Shown: piece by piece, positions 13,715 through 28,600 of the stretch
Position numbering within the stretch: the stretch's first letter is position 1
Layout: each line of letters starts with the position of its first letter
Assembly: GCA_037957365.1 (NCBI GenBank)
Contig: JARHVA010002684.1
Span: 806,001 to 870,000 of the forward strand
Direction of reading: 5' to 3'
Source: Torreya grandis
Taxonomy: Eukaryota > Streptophyta > Pinopsida > Cupressales > Taxaceae
Length of the DNA stretch: 64,000 bases
Program-made: the position numbers and the translations under genes
Notes under the pieces: generated by a model
What the model saw: only the letters and a program-made list of their open reading frames with translations
What the model was told of the DNA's origin: nothing
Database searches by the model: none

Positions 13715-16700
13715 GCTAATATTGAATCATTAAAATTTGATTTATATGTAATAATAAAAATTAAGTGATTTAAACTTCAGTACTTGATGTGCATTTCTCA
13801 TTATGCATCGCAATTTTATAATCATTTCTTTCAAATATTTTATCGAAGCTTAAGTAGTTTTGAAGCTACTTATAATCCAAAGATTAAAATTTTATGCACA
13901 TTTATCATAATGCATTACAATTTTAAAATTTAAATGATATATAATTATGAATCTTAAGAAGTTTTAAACATGTTTAAGCTCCAAAAATTTAAATTTTATG
14001 TGTTTCTCATTATGCTTTACAACTTTAAAATTTGAAAGATATGTAATATCGTAGCTTAAGTGATTTTAAACATGTTTGATATCAAAAAATTTAAATTTTA
14101 TACACATTTCTTATAATGCATCACAACTTTAAAATTTAAATGATATGTAATATTAAAGCTTAAGTACTTTTGAAGTTGTTTAAAATCTAAAGATTAAAAT
14201 TTTGTGCATATTTGTCATGATGCATTACAACTTTAAAATTTGAATGATATATAATTTTAAAACTTAAGAAGTTTTGAACATGTTTAAGGTTTAAAGATTG
14301 AAATTTTTTATACATTTTTATGATGCATCATTAATTTAAAATTTAAAAGATTTTTAATATTGAAGCTTAATTAGTTTTAAAAGTGTTTAACATCCAAAGA
14401 TTTTAATTTTATGCACATTTCTTATGATGCATCACAATTTTGAAATTTGAATGATGTAATACATAAGTTTAAATATTTTTTAATGTGTTTGAGATCTAAA
14501 TATTTGATATTTATGCACATTTTTTATGAGGTATCACAAATTTAAAATTTGAATGATATATAACACTAAAACTTGAGTAGATTTGAACAAGTTTAAAATA
14601 AAAAAAATTAAATTTTATACATATTTTTTTAAGCATCGTAATATTGAATTTGAGTATATTTAAGATCTAAATATTTAAATTTTATTCACATTTTTCATGA
14701 TGAATCGTAACTTTGAATTTTGAATGATATGTAATACTGAAGCTTCAATAGATTTTAATGTGTTTAAGATTCAAATATTCAAAATTTATATACGTTTATC
14801 ATAATGCATTGTAACTTTGATATTTGAGTGAAATGTAATACCAAAAATTAAACACTTTTAAACATATTTAAGATTCAAATTTTACGCATATTTTTCATAA
14901 TGCATTATAACTTTAAAATTTAAATTATATGTAATACTAAAGCTTAAGTAGTTTTAAACATGTTTAAAATCTAATGAATATAATTTTATACACATTTCTC
15001 ATTATGTATTGCAACTTTAAAATTTGAATGATATGTAATATCAAATTTTAAGTAGTTTTAAACATGTTTAAGATCTAAAGATTCAAAATTTATGTAATTT
15101 CTCATCATTTATTATAGTTTTAAAATTTGAATGATATGTAATACCAAAATTTAAGTAGTTTTGAAAATGTTTAAGACTCAAAGATTTAAATTGTATGCAT
15201 GTTTCTCATAATGTAATGTAACTTTAAAATTTTAATGATATGTAATATCAAAGCTTAAATAATTTTGAATTCATTTAAGATAAAAATATTTAAACTTTAT
15301 GTGTGTTTCTTATGATGCATTTCATCTTTGAAATTTGAATGATTTGTAATCCCAAAATTTATGCGATTTTGAACATGTTTAAGATCCAAAGATTTAAAAT
15401 TTATGTGTGTTTCTCATAATGGATCACAAATTTGAATGATATATAATACTAAATCTTAAATAGTTTTTAACTTATTTAAAATAAAATAATTTAAAATTTA
15501 TGAGTATTTTTTATGATACATTACAACTTTAAAAGTTGAATGATTAATATCAAAATTTTAGTGGTTTTAGTGTTTAAGATCTAAAAATTTGAACTTTATG
15601 TACATTTGTCATGATGAATAACAACTTTGAATTTTGAATGATATGTAATATAAAAGATTAAAAGGTGTTGAACATCTTTAATATACAAAGATTCAAATTT
15701 TTTATGCATTTTTCATGATGTATCACAAATGTAAAATTTAAATAATATGTAATAGCGAAGATTAAGAATTATTGAATGTGTTTAAGATCCAAAGAGTCAA
15801 ACTTTGTGCACATTTCATATAATGCATCAAAATTTTGAAATTAGAATTATATGTAATACCAAAGCATAAGCAATTTTGAATGTGTTTAAGATATAAAGAT
15901 TCGACTTTCATACACATTTCTCATAATACATCAAAACTTTGAAATTTGAACGATATATAATATCAAAATTTAAGAATTTTTAAACATATTTAAGATCTAA
16001 AGATTTGAATTTTATACATATTTATCATAATTAATTATAACTTTAAAATTGTAATGATATGTAATACTAAGGCTTAAGCAGTTTTGAATATATTTAAGAT
16101 CCAAATATTTGACCTTTATGCATGTTTCTCATGATGCATTACAACTTTAAAATTTGAATGATATATAATATTGAAGCTTAGTTTCAAACATGTTTAAGAT
16201 CTAAATATTTAAATTTTATGCACATTTTTCATGATTCATCACAACTTTAAAATTTGAATGATATGTAATACCAAAATTTAAAAAATTTTGAATGTGTTTA
16301 AGATCTAAAAATTCAAAATTTATACATATTTATCAGATGCATCACAATTTTAAAATTTAAATGATAGATAATACTAAATATTATGTAATTTTAAACATAT
16401 TTAAGATCTAAGAATTTGATCTTTATAATTATTTATCATAATGTATCATAACTTTGAAATGTGAATATGTAATACCGAAGCTTAAGAAGTTTGAAACATG
16501 TTCAAGATCCAAAGATTCAAGCTTTATTCATATTTATTATAATACACACAACTTAAAAATTTGAATGATATATAATATTGAAGCTTATGTAGTTTTAAAC
16601 ATGTTTAAAATTTAAATATTAAAAAAAATTGTATATTTTTCATAATACATTGCAATTTTAAAATTTGCATAATATGTAATATCAAAATTTAAGTGATATT

Positions 16701-16912
16701 AAATGTATTTAAAATTCAGTATTTTAAATTTTATGTGTATTTATTATAATGTATCACAACTTTAAAATTTAAATGAAGTAATATCAAATATTAAGTAGTT
16801 TTAAATGTATTTAAGATCTAAAAATTAAAACTTTATGTGGCTTTATAATGATGCATCTCAACTTTGAAATTTGAATGACATGTAATATCAAATTTTAAAT
16901 AGTATTGAATGT
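12848..16912. repeat. Segmental duplication within satellite, copy 1 (~4.07 kb)
   Basis: Collinear with 25631-29621, starting at AAAACTGTTAAAGCTTTA and ending at AGTATTGAATGT. Shared rare variants include GAGACCCGTATAAAG, GCTAATATTGAATCATTA, TTATGAGGTATCA, ATTATTGAATGTG and CTTTATGTGGCTTTATAATG. The copy includes an A-to-B orientation switch. About 113 bp near 14219-14331 are missing from the other copy, close to one monomer. Confidence 0.85.
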
Positions 16913-16945
16913 ATTTAATAATAAAAGATTTATCTTTATGCATAT
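13715..16945 (-). repeat. Satellite block, orientation B
   Basis: B-type monomers. It ends at about 16945, where CTTTATGCATATTTCTC is followed by A-type AATCATTTAAGTTTCAATA. Confidence 0.85.
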
Positions 16946-17531
16946 TTCTCAATCATTTAAGTTTCAATATTATTTGTTTAAAATTTCAAAGTTGCAATGC
17001 ATTATGATAAACATGGATAAAATTTGAATCTTTAGATCTTAAACATATTAAAAATCACTCAAGTATTGGTATTATATTATTAAAATTTTAAAGTTGTGAT
17101 GCATTATGATAAATTCACATAAAATTTAAATTTTTAGATCTTTAACCCCGTTCAAAACTGCTCAAACTTTGATATTACATCATTCAAATTTTAAAGTTAT
17201 GATGCATGATGAAAAATATGCATAGAGTTATAATATTTAGATCTTAAACACATTCAAAACCACTCAAGCTTCGGTATTTCATCATTCAAATTTTAATATT
17301 ATAATGCATTGTGAGAAACGTGCATAAAATTTAAATCTTTGGATATTAAACATGTTAAAAATCTCTTAAATTTTAGTATTACATATCATTTAGATTTAAC
17401 AATTGCGATGCATCATATGAAAATCATATAAAATTTAAATCTTTAGATCCTAAACATGCTCAAAACTATTTAAGCTTCAGTATTGCATATCATTCAAATT
17501 ATAAAATTATGATACATTATCATAAATACAC

Positions 17532-20500
17532 AAAGTTTAAATTTCAAAGTTGTGAGCATTATGAGAAATACACACAAAAATTGAATCTTTGAATCTTAAA
17601 CAGGTTTAAAATTATTTAACTTTCAATATTACATATCATTCAAATTTCAAAAATATGATGCATAATGAAAAACACACATAAAGATTAAATCTTTTGATCT
17701 TAAACTCATTCAAAATCACTTAATCTTCAGTATTATATATTATTTAAACTTCAAAGTTGTAATGCATTATTATAAGTATGCATAAAATTCAAACATTTAG
17801 ATCTTAAACACGTTTAAAATTGTTTAAGCTTTGGTATTACATATCCTTTAAATTTCAAATTTACGATGTATCATCAAAAATATGCATAAAGTTTGAATCT
17901 TTAGAACTTAAATACATTCAAAACCACTAAAGCATTTCTATTATATATCATCCATATTTCAAAGTTACAATTCATTATGAAAAATACACATAAAATTTGA
18001 ATCTTTAGATCTTAAACACAGTCAAAATTATTTAATCTTAATTATTATATATCATTTAAAATTTAAATTTATGATGCATCATGAAAAACATGCATAAATT
18101 ATAAATTTTTAGATCTTAAACACCTTCAAAATTACATAAGATTAAATATTATATATTATTTAAATTTTAAATTTATGATATATCATGAGAAACATGCAAA
18201 AATTAAAATTTTAAAATATTAAATATGATTAAAATATCTTAATCTTTGGTATTATATATCATTCAAACTTCAAAGTTATGATTTATCATGAAAAATATGT
18301 ATAAATTTTGAATCTTTAAATCTTAAACATGTTTACAACTACTTAAAATTCAATATTACATACCATTCAAATTTTAAAATTATGATGCATGATGAAAAAT
18401 ATATATATAATTTAAATTTTTAAATTTTTAACACATTCAAAACCACTTAAGCTTTAGTATTACATATCATTCAAATTTTAAAGTAGCGATATATCATGAA
18501 AAATATATAAAAAGTTTGATTGTTTGGTTCATAAATACATTCAAAACCAATTAAGCTTTAGTATTAAATATCATTCAAATTTCAAAGTTGTGATAAATTT
18601 TTAAAAATATGCATAAAATTCAAACCTTTTGATTTTAAACACATTTAAAATTACTTAAGCTTTGATATTCATGTCATTCAAATTTTAATGTTGAGATACA
18701 TCATGAAAAAAATATTTAAAATTTAAATATTTGAATTTTAAACATGTTTAGAACCCCTTAAGCTTTGGTATTACATCATTTAAATTTTCAATTTGTGATG
18801 TGTTATGATAAATACGCATCAAAATCAAATCTTCAGATCTTAAACATGTTTAAAATTACTTAAACTTTGATATTAAATATCATTCAAATTTTAAAATTAT
18901 AATGCATTATGATAAATGCACATAAAATTTTAATTTTTGAATCTTAAACATGTTTAGAACCGCTCAAACTTTAGTATTTTATCATTCAAATTTTAAAGTT
19001 ATGATGCATTTTGATAAACACACATAAAATTAAATCTTTACATAAAGTTTAAATTTCAAAGTTGTGAGCATTATGAGAAATACACACAAAAATTGAATCT
19101 TTGAATCTTAAACAGGTTTAAAATTATTTAACTTTCAATATTACATATCATTCAAATTTCAAAAATATGATGCATAATGAAAAACACACATAAAGATTAA
19201 ATCTTTTGATCTTAAACTCATTTAAAATCACTTAATCTTCAGTATTATATATTATTTAAACTTCAAAGTTGTAATGCATTATTATAAGTATGCATAAAAT
19301 TCAAACATTTAGATCTTAAACACGTTTAAAACTGTTTAAGCTTTGGTATTACATATCCTTTAAATTTTAAATTTATGATGTATCATCAAAAATATGCATA
19401 AAGTTTGAATCTTTAGAACTTAAATACATTCAAAACCACTAAAGCATTTCTATTACATATCATCCATATTTTAAAGTTACAATTCATTATGAGAAATGCA
19501 CATAAAATTTGAATCTTTAGATCTTAAACACAGTCAAAATTATTTAATCTTAATTATTATATATCATTTAAAATTTAAATTTATGATGCATCATGAAAAA
19601 CATGCATATATTTTAAATTTTTAGATCTTAAACACCTTCAAAATTACATAAGATTAAATATTATATATTATTTAAATTTTAAATTTATGATATATCATGA
19701 GAAACATGCAAAAATTAAAAATTTTAAATATTAAATATAATTAAAATATCTTAATCTTTGGTATTATATATCATTCAAACTTCAAAGTTATGATTTATCA
19801 TGAAAAATATGTATAAATTTTGAATCTTTAGATCTTAAACATGTTTACAACTACTTAAAATTCAGTATTACATACCATTCAAATTTTAAAATTATGATGC
19901 ATGATGAAAAATATATATATAATTTAAATTTTTAAATTTTTAACACATTCAAAACCACTTAAGCTTTAGTATTACATATCATTCAAATTTTAAAGTAGCG
20001 ATATATCATAAAAATATATATAAAAATTTTGAATGTTTGGTTCATAAATACATTCAAAACCAATTAAGCTTTAGTATTAAATATCATTCAAATTTCAAAG
20101 TTGTGATAAATTTTTAAAAATATGAATAAAATTCAAACCTTTTGATTTTAAACACATTTAAAATTACTTAAGCTTTGATATTCATGTCATTCAAATTTTA
20201 ATGTTGAGATACATCATGAGAAAAATATTTAAAATTTAAATATTTGAATTTTAAACATGTTTAGAACCCCTTAAGCTTTGGTATTACATCATTTAAATTT
20301 TTAATTTGTGATGTGTTATGATAAATACGCAACAAAATCAAATCTTCAGATCTTAAACATATTTAAAATTACTTAAACTTTGATATTAAATATCATTCAA
20401 ATTTTAAAATTATAATGCATTATGATAAATGCACATAAAATTTTAATTTTTAAATCTTAAACATGTTTAGAACCGCTCAAACTTTAGTATTTTATCATTC

Positions 20501-20551
20501 AAATTTTAAAGTTATGATACATTTTGATAAACACACATAAAATTAAATCTT
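17532..20551 (+). repeat. 1.51-kb tandem higher-order duplication
   Basis: Copy 1 is about 17532-19043 and copy 2 about 19044-20551. The offset is 1512 bp at the left edge, roughly 14.5 monomers. Copies match almost base for base, including oddities such as ACAGGTTTAAAATTATTTAA, GAACCCCTTAAGCTTTGG, GAACCGCTCAAACTTTAG and AAATTACATAAGATTAAAT. By eye this is the least diverged duplication in the array, so probably the youngest. Confidence 0.9.
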
Positions 20552-23500
20552 TTGATATTAAACATGTTCAAAAACACTTAATCTTTGATATTACATATCA
20601 TTTAAATTTAAAAGTTATGATGCATTATGAAAAAAATGCATAAAATTTGAATCTTTAGATCTTAAAAATATTTAAAACCATCTAAGCATTAGTATTACAT
20701 ATCATTCAAACTTAAAGTTGTAATATGACATAAAAAATATACATAAAATTTGAATATTTAAATCTTAAACATGTTTAAAATTATTTAAACTTTGGTATTA
20801 CATATCACTCAAATTTTAAAGTCATACATCATTAGAAACACACAAAGTTCAAATACGTGGATCTTAAACACTTTCAAAATCACTTAAAGCTTTGGTGTTA
20901 CATATCATTAAAATTTAAAAGTTATGATGTATCATGAGAAATTATCATAAAATTTGAATGTTTAAATCTTAAATATGTTCAAAACTATTTAAGCTTCGAT
21001 ATTATATATTATTCAAATTTTAAATTTGTGATCCGTCTATAAAAATATGCATAGATTTTTAATCTTTGAATTTTAAACACGTTTAAAACCACCAAAACTT
21101 TGATATTACATATTATTCAAATTCTAAAGTTACGATACATCATGAAAAATGCACATAAAGTTCAAATCTTTAGATTGTAAATATGATCAAAATCTCTTAA
21201 ACTTCGATATTACATATCATTAAAATTTTAAATTTGTAATGCATTATGATAAATGCACATAAAGTTTAAATATTTGGATCTTAGACACATTTAAAACCAC
21301 TCAAGCTTTGGTATTTCATCATTGAAATTTCAAATTTGTGATGAATTATGAGAAACATGCATAAATATGAAATCTTTAGATCTTAAAGACGTTTAAAACT
21401 ACTTAAGTTTCAATATTACATCAATCAAATTTAACATGTATTATGAAAAATATGCATAAATTTTAAATATTTAATTCTGAAACACATTCTAAACCACTTA
21501 AACTTTATTATTATATGTTATTCAAATTTTTATGTTGTGATGCATCATGAAAAATATGAATAAAGTTCATATCTTTGGATCTTAAATATATCTAAAACTA
21601 TTTAAGCTTTGGTATTATATATTATATAAACTTTAAAGTTATGATGCATTATGAAAAATACACATAAAATTTGAATCTTTGAAGATATTAAATATGTTCA
21701 AAATTGCTTAGTCTTTGATATTACAAATCATTCAAATTTTAAAATTTTGATTCATCATGAGAAACATGCATAAAATTTGAATCTATAAATTTTAAACATT
21801 TTCAAAACCACTTATGCTTAAGTATTACATATCATTCAAATTTTAGAGTTATGATGCATCATATAAAACACATAAAATTATCTTTGAATATTAAACACAT
21901 TCAAAACTGCTTGAGTTTTAGCATTACATATCATTTAAATTTTAGATTTATGATGAATCATAAGAAATATAATAAAATTTAAATCTTTAAATCTTAAACA
22001 TGATCATTCAAATTTCAAAGTATCAATGTATCATGTAAATAACGTATAAATTTTGAATCTTCAAATATTAAACACATTTAAAACCACTTAAATTTTAGTA
22101 TTACATATTATTCAAACTTTAAATTTACAATGCATCATGAAAAAATTTAAATATTTGGATCTTAATTACCTTAAAAAAAATTTAAGCTTTAGTATTACAT
22201 ATTATTCAAATTTTAAATTTATTATGATCATGATAAATGCACAAATAATTTGAATATTTGGCTATTAAACATATTCAAAACTTCTTAAGCTTCGGTATTA
22301 CATACCATTCAAATTTTAAATTTATGATACATCATGATAAATGTGCATAAATTTTAAATTTTAGATGCATCATTAGAAATCTATATAAAATTTGAATTTT
22401 TAGATCTTAAAAATATTCAAAACCACTTAATCTTCAGTATTACTTCCTTTAAATTTTAAAATTATGATGCATTATAATAAATAAGCATAAATTTCATATC
22501 TTTAGATTTTAACATGTTCAAAACCACTCCAATTTTGGTAGTAAATATCACTCAAATTTTAAAGTTATGATGTATTATGATAAACGTAAAAAAAAATCTT
22601 TGAATTTTTAATACATTCAAAACCACTCAAGCTTTAGTATTCTATCAATTAAACTTCAAATTTATGATGCATTATAATACAAATGCATAAATTTTAAATA
22701 TTTAGATCTTTAAAATGTTAAAATTTACTTAAGCTTTGATATTACAACATATCATTCAAATTTCAAAGTTGTGATGTATTATGAGAAATATGTATAAAAT
22801 TTGAATCTTTAGATCTTAAACACATTCAACTCTACTTAAGTTTCAATATTACATATTATTTAAATTTTAAAGTTACGATGGATCATAAAATATGTGCATA
22901 AATTTCTAATTTTTTGATCTTAAACATATTGAAAACCACTTAATCTTTAGTATTACATATCATTCAAATTTCAAAGTTTCGATGCATCATGAAAAATATG
23001 TATAAAGTTTGAATCTTTTGATTTTAAATACATTCAAAACTACTCAAATTTTGATATTACATATCATTCAAATTTCAAAGTTGTAATACATTATGTTAAA
23101 CCTGAATAAAATTTTAATCTTTGAATCTTAAACATGTTCAAAAACTACTTAAGCTTTGGTATTTCATCATTCAAATTTAAAATTTGCCGTGCACATCAAA
23201 ATAAAATATTTAAATATTTGGATTTTAAACATGCTAAAAAATGCTTAAGTTTTAGTATTACATATTATTTAAATTTTAAAGTTGTGATGCATTATGAAAA
23301 ATGTGTATAAAGTTAGAATCTTTGAATCTTAAATATGTTTAAAACCATTCAATCTTTGGTATTTCATCATTTGAATTTCAAACTTATAATGCATTGTGAT
23401 AAATATGTATTAATCTTGAATCTTTAGATCTTACACATGTTTAAACTCATTTAAGCTTTGGTATTACATATCATATAAATTTAAGAGTTACGATGTATCA

Positions 23501-24074
23501 TATGAAATATGTATAAAGTTTGAATTTTTAGATCTTAGACACACTTAAAATTGATAAAAATTCAATATTACATATTATTCAAATTTAAAAGTTGTGATGT
23601 ATTATAGAAAAATACACATAAAGTTTAAATTTTTAGATCTTAAACACATTTAAATCTAATTAAATTTTGATATTACATATCATTCAAATTTTAAAATTGT
23701 GATCCATCATAAATTATGTGTATAAAATTTAAATCTTTAGATGTTTTGATATTACTTAAGCATCTGTATTACATATCATTCAAATTTCATTATTGTGAGT
23801 ACTATAAAAAATAATTATAAAGTTTGAATATTTGGATCTTATACAAGTTTAAAACCTCTTTAATTTTGATATTGCATATCATTCAAATTTAAAATTTATG
23901 ATGCATTATGAAAAACATGTATAAAGATCAAATTTTTAAATCTTAAATATGTTTAAAATTACTTAAGCTTTAGTATTACATATCATTCAAATTTCAAATT
24001 TATGATACATTATGAGAAACATGCATAAAGTTTGAATATTTAGATATTAAACACATTTAAAACTACTTAAATTT

Positions 24075-24971
24075 CAATATGCATAAAATTTGGTGATGCA
24101 TCAAGAGAAATGTACATAAAATTTGAATCTTTGGATATGAAACACGTTTAAAATTTTTAAAGCTTTATTATTACATGTCTTTCAAATTTTAAAGTTACAA
24201 TGCATCATGATAATTGCATATAAAGTTTGAATCTTCGAATCTTAAACGCATTCAAAACTACTTAAGTTGTAGTATTATATATCATTCAAATTTCAAATTT
24301 ATGATACATTGTGAAAAACATACATAAAATTTAAATATTTGGATCTTAAACACATTTAAAACTACTTAAATTTTAATATGCATAAAATTTGGTGATGTAT
24401 CAAGAGAAATGTATGTAAAATTTGAATCTTTAGATATGAAACATGTTTAAAATTTTTAAAGCTTTAGTATTATATGTCTTTCAAATTTTAAAGTTACAAT
24501 GAATCATGATAAATGCATAAAAAGTTTGAATCTTTGGATCTTAAACACATTCAAAACTACTTAAGATTTAATATTACATGTCATTCAAATTTTAAATTTG
24601 TGATGCATTGTGAAAAATATGCATAAAATTTTAATATTTAAATCTTAAACACATTTAAAACTACTTAAGCTTCAATATCCATAAAATTTAGTGATGCATC
24701 AAGAGAAATGTATGTAAAATTTGAATCTTTGGATATGAAACACGTTTAAAATTTTTAAAGCTTCAGTATTACATATCTTTCAAATTTTAAAGTTACAATG
24801 TATCATAGTAAATACACATAAAATTTGAATATTTAGATCTTAAACACATTCAAAACTACTTAAATTTTAGTATTACACATCATTCAAATTTCAAAATTAT
24901 GATGCATTATGAAAAATATACATAAAATTTAAACATTTAAATTTTAAATACGTTTAAAACCACTTAAGATT
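24075..24971 (+). repeat. Three-copy 299-bp higher-order repeat
   Basis: Markers reading AATATGCATAAAATTTGG (third copy AATATCCATAAAATTTAG) occur at 24075, 24374 and 24673, a spacing of 299 bp. Each unit is two full monomers plus one shortened by about 13 bp. The shortened monomer has the rare variant GCATCAAGAGAAATGTA and the phrase GATATGAAACA. Confidence 0.85.
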
Positions 24972-25630
24972 TTAAATTACATATCATTCAAATATCAAAG
25001 TTGAGATGCATCATCAAAAATGTGAATAAGTTTGAATTTTTTGATCTTAATCACCTTCAAAACTACTTAAGATTCAATATTACATATCGTTAAATTTTTT
25101 AAGTTGTAATACATTATAACAAATGTATAAAAAAAAATATATTTAGATATTAAACACATTCAAATCTTCTTAAAATTCGGTATTATATTTCATTCAAATT
25201 TAAAAGTTACGATGCATCATGAGAATAATGCATAAAGTGTGAATTTTTAGATCTTAAACACATTCAAAACCACTTAAGTTTCAATATTACATATCATTCA
25301 ACTTTTAAAGTTGTGATACATCATAACAAACACTCATAAATTTGAATCTTTAGATTTCAAATACGTTTAAAATTTTTTAAGCTTCAATATTACATATCTT
25401 TCAAATTTTAAAGTTGTGATGCATCATGAGAAATGAACATAAAGTTAAAATATTTAAATCTTAAACACATTTTAATTTTTTTAAGATTTGTTATTACATA
25501 TCATTCAAATTTGAAAGTTGTAATTCATTATAAAAAAACATGCATAAATTTTTAATCTTTGGATCTTAAACACCTTCAAACCACTTAAGATTTTCTATTA
25601 CATATCATTAAAATTTCAAAGTATAATTTC

Positions 25631-28600
25631 AAAACTGTTAAAGCTTTATTATTACATATTATTCAAATTTAAAAATTGTGATATATTATAAGAGACCCGT
25701 ATAAAGTTCAAATCTTTAGATCTTGAATATGTTTGAAACCACTTAAAATTTGATATTACATATCATTCAAATTTCAAAATTATGATGCATCATAAAAAAT
25801 ATGCACAACATTCAATTTTTTTTTATCTCAAACACATTCAAAACTACTTAATCTTTGGTATTACATCATTTAAATTTTATAGTTGTGATGCATCATAAAA
25901 AATACACATAAAATTTGAATCTTTGAATCTTAAATACATTGAAAACTATTTAAACTTTGGTATTACATATCATTTAAAATTGAAAATTGTGATGTATCAT
26001 GAAAAATATGCATAAAATTCAAATACTTATATATTAAATATATTCAAAACCACTTATATTTTGGTATCACATATCATTCAGAATTCAAAGTTGTGATACA
26101 TCATACGAAACCCACATAAATATAAAATCTTTGGATATTTAACAAGTTTAAAACTATTTACGCTTTGATATTACATATCATTCAAATTTTAAAGTTGTAA
26201 TGCATCATGATAATTATACATAAAATTTGAATTATTAGATCTTAAATATGTTCAAAACTACTTAAAATTTAGTATTACATATAATTCAAATTTTAAAGTT
26301 ATGATGCATCATGACAAATATGCATAAAATTTGAATCTTTGAATCTTAAGCATATTCAAAATCACTTAAGTTTTGGTATTACATGTCATTAAAATATCAA
26401 AATTATAATGCATCATGATAAATGTACATAAAATTTAAGTCTTTAGATCTTCAACACATTAAAATCTATTGAAACTTTAGTACTACATATCATTCAAAAT
26501 TTAAATTTTAAAATCTGCTAATATTGAATCATTAAAATTTGATTTATATGTAATAATAAAAATTAAGTGATTTAAACGTGTTTGAGATACAAAAATTTTA
26601 ACTTTATGCGCATTTATCATGATGCATCGCAACTTTATAATTATTTCTTTCAAATATTTTATCGAAGCTTAAGCAGTTTTGAAGCTACTTATAATCTAAA
26701 GATTCAAATTTTATGCACATTTATCATAATGCATTACAACTTTAAAATTTAAATCATATATAATTATGAATCTTAAGAAGTTTTGAACATGTTTAAGGTC
26801 CAAAGATTTGAATTTTATATATGTTTTTCATTATGCATTACAACTTTAAAATTTGAAAGATATGTAATATCATAGTTTAAGTGATTTTTAAAATGTTTGA
26901 GATCAAAAAAATCAAATTTTATGCACATTTCTTATAATGCATCACAATTTTGAAATTTGAATGATATGTAATATTAAAGCTTAAGTAATTTTGAAATTGT
27001 TTGAAATCTAAAGATTAAAACTTTGTGCATATTTGTCATTAATTTAAAATTTAAAAGATTTTTAATATTGAAGCTTAATTAATTTTAAAAGTGTTTAAGA
27101 TCCAAAGATTTCAATTTTATACACATTTCTTATGATGCATCACAACTTTGAAATTTGAATGATGTAATACATAAGTTTAAATATTTTTTAATGTGTTTGA
27201 CATCTAAATATTTGATCTTTATGCACATTTTTTATGAGGTATCAAAACTTTAAAATTTGAATGATATGTAACACTAAAGCTTGAGTAGGTTTGAACATGT
27301 TTAAAATAATAAAAAATTAAATTTTATACATATTTTTTTGATGCATTGTAATATTGAATTTGAACATGTTTAAGATCTAAATATTCAAATTTTATGCACA
27401 TTTCTCATGATGAATCGTAACTTTGAATTTTGAATGATATGTAATACTGAAGCTTCAATATATTTTAATGTGTTTAAGATTCAAAGATTCAATGTTTATA
27501 TATGTTTATCATAATGCATTGTAACTTTGATATTTGAGTGACATGTAATACAAAAAATTAGACACTTTTGAACATATTTAAGATTTAAATTTTATGCATA
27601 TTTTTCATAATGCATATTAACTTTAAAATTTAAATTTTATATAATACTAAAGCTTAAGTAGTTTAAAACATGTTTAAGATCTAATGAATCTAATTTTATG
27701 CACATTTCTCATTATGTATTACAATTTTAAAATTTGAATGATATGTAATACCGAATTTTAAGTGGTTTTAAACATGTTTAAGATCTAAATATTCAAAATT
27801 TATGTAATTTCTCATAATTCATTATAGTTTTAAAATTTGAATGATATGTAATACCAAAATTTAAATAGTTTTGAACATGTTTAAGACTCAAAGATTTAAA
27901 TTTTAGGCATGTTTCTCATAATGCAATGTAACTATAAAATTTTAATGATATGTAATGTCAAAGCTTAAATAATTTTGAATGCATTTAAGATAAAAATATT
28001 TAAACCTTATGTGTGTTTCTTATGATGCATTTCATTTTTAAAATTTGAATGATTTGTAATCTCAAAGTTTACGTGGTTTTGAACATGTTTAAGATCTAAA
28101 GATTTAAAATTTATGTGTGTTTCTCATAATGCATCACAATTTTGAATGATATGTAATACTAAATCTTAAAAAGTTTTTAACTTATTTAAAATAAAATGAT
28201 TTAAAATTTATGAGCATTTTTCATGATACATTACAACTTTAAAAGTTGAATGATTAATATCAAAGCTTTAGTGGTTTTAGTGTTTAAGATCTAAAAATTT
28301 AAACTTTATGTACATTTTTCATGATGAATAACAACTTTGAAGTTTGAATGATATTTAATATAAAAGATTAAAAGGTGTTGAACATCTTTAATATACAAAG
28401 ATTCAAATTTTTTATGCATTTTTCATGACGTATCACAAATATAAAATTTAAATAATATGTAATAGCGAAGCTTAAGAATTATTGAATGTGTTTAATATCC
28501 AAAGAGTCAAACTTTGTGCACATTTCTTATAATGCATTAAAATTTTGAAATTAGAATTATATGTAATACCAAAGCATAAGCAATTTTGAAATTATTTAAG

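Larger units (their letters stand above)
16946..26515 (+). repeat. Satellite block, orientation A (longest)
   Basis: About 9.6 kb of A-type monomers without a visible reversal. It holds the 1.5-kb tandem duplication (17532-20551) and the three-copy 299-bp higher-order repeat (24075-24971). It ends at the second copy of the GCTAATATTGAATCATTA switch. Confidence 0.85.
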
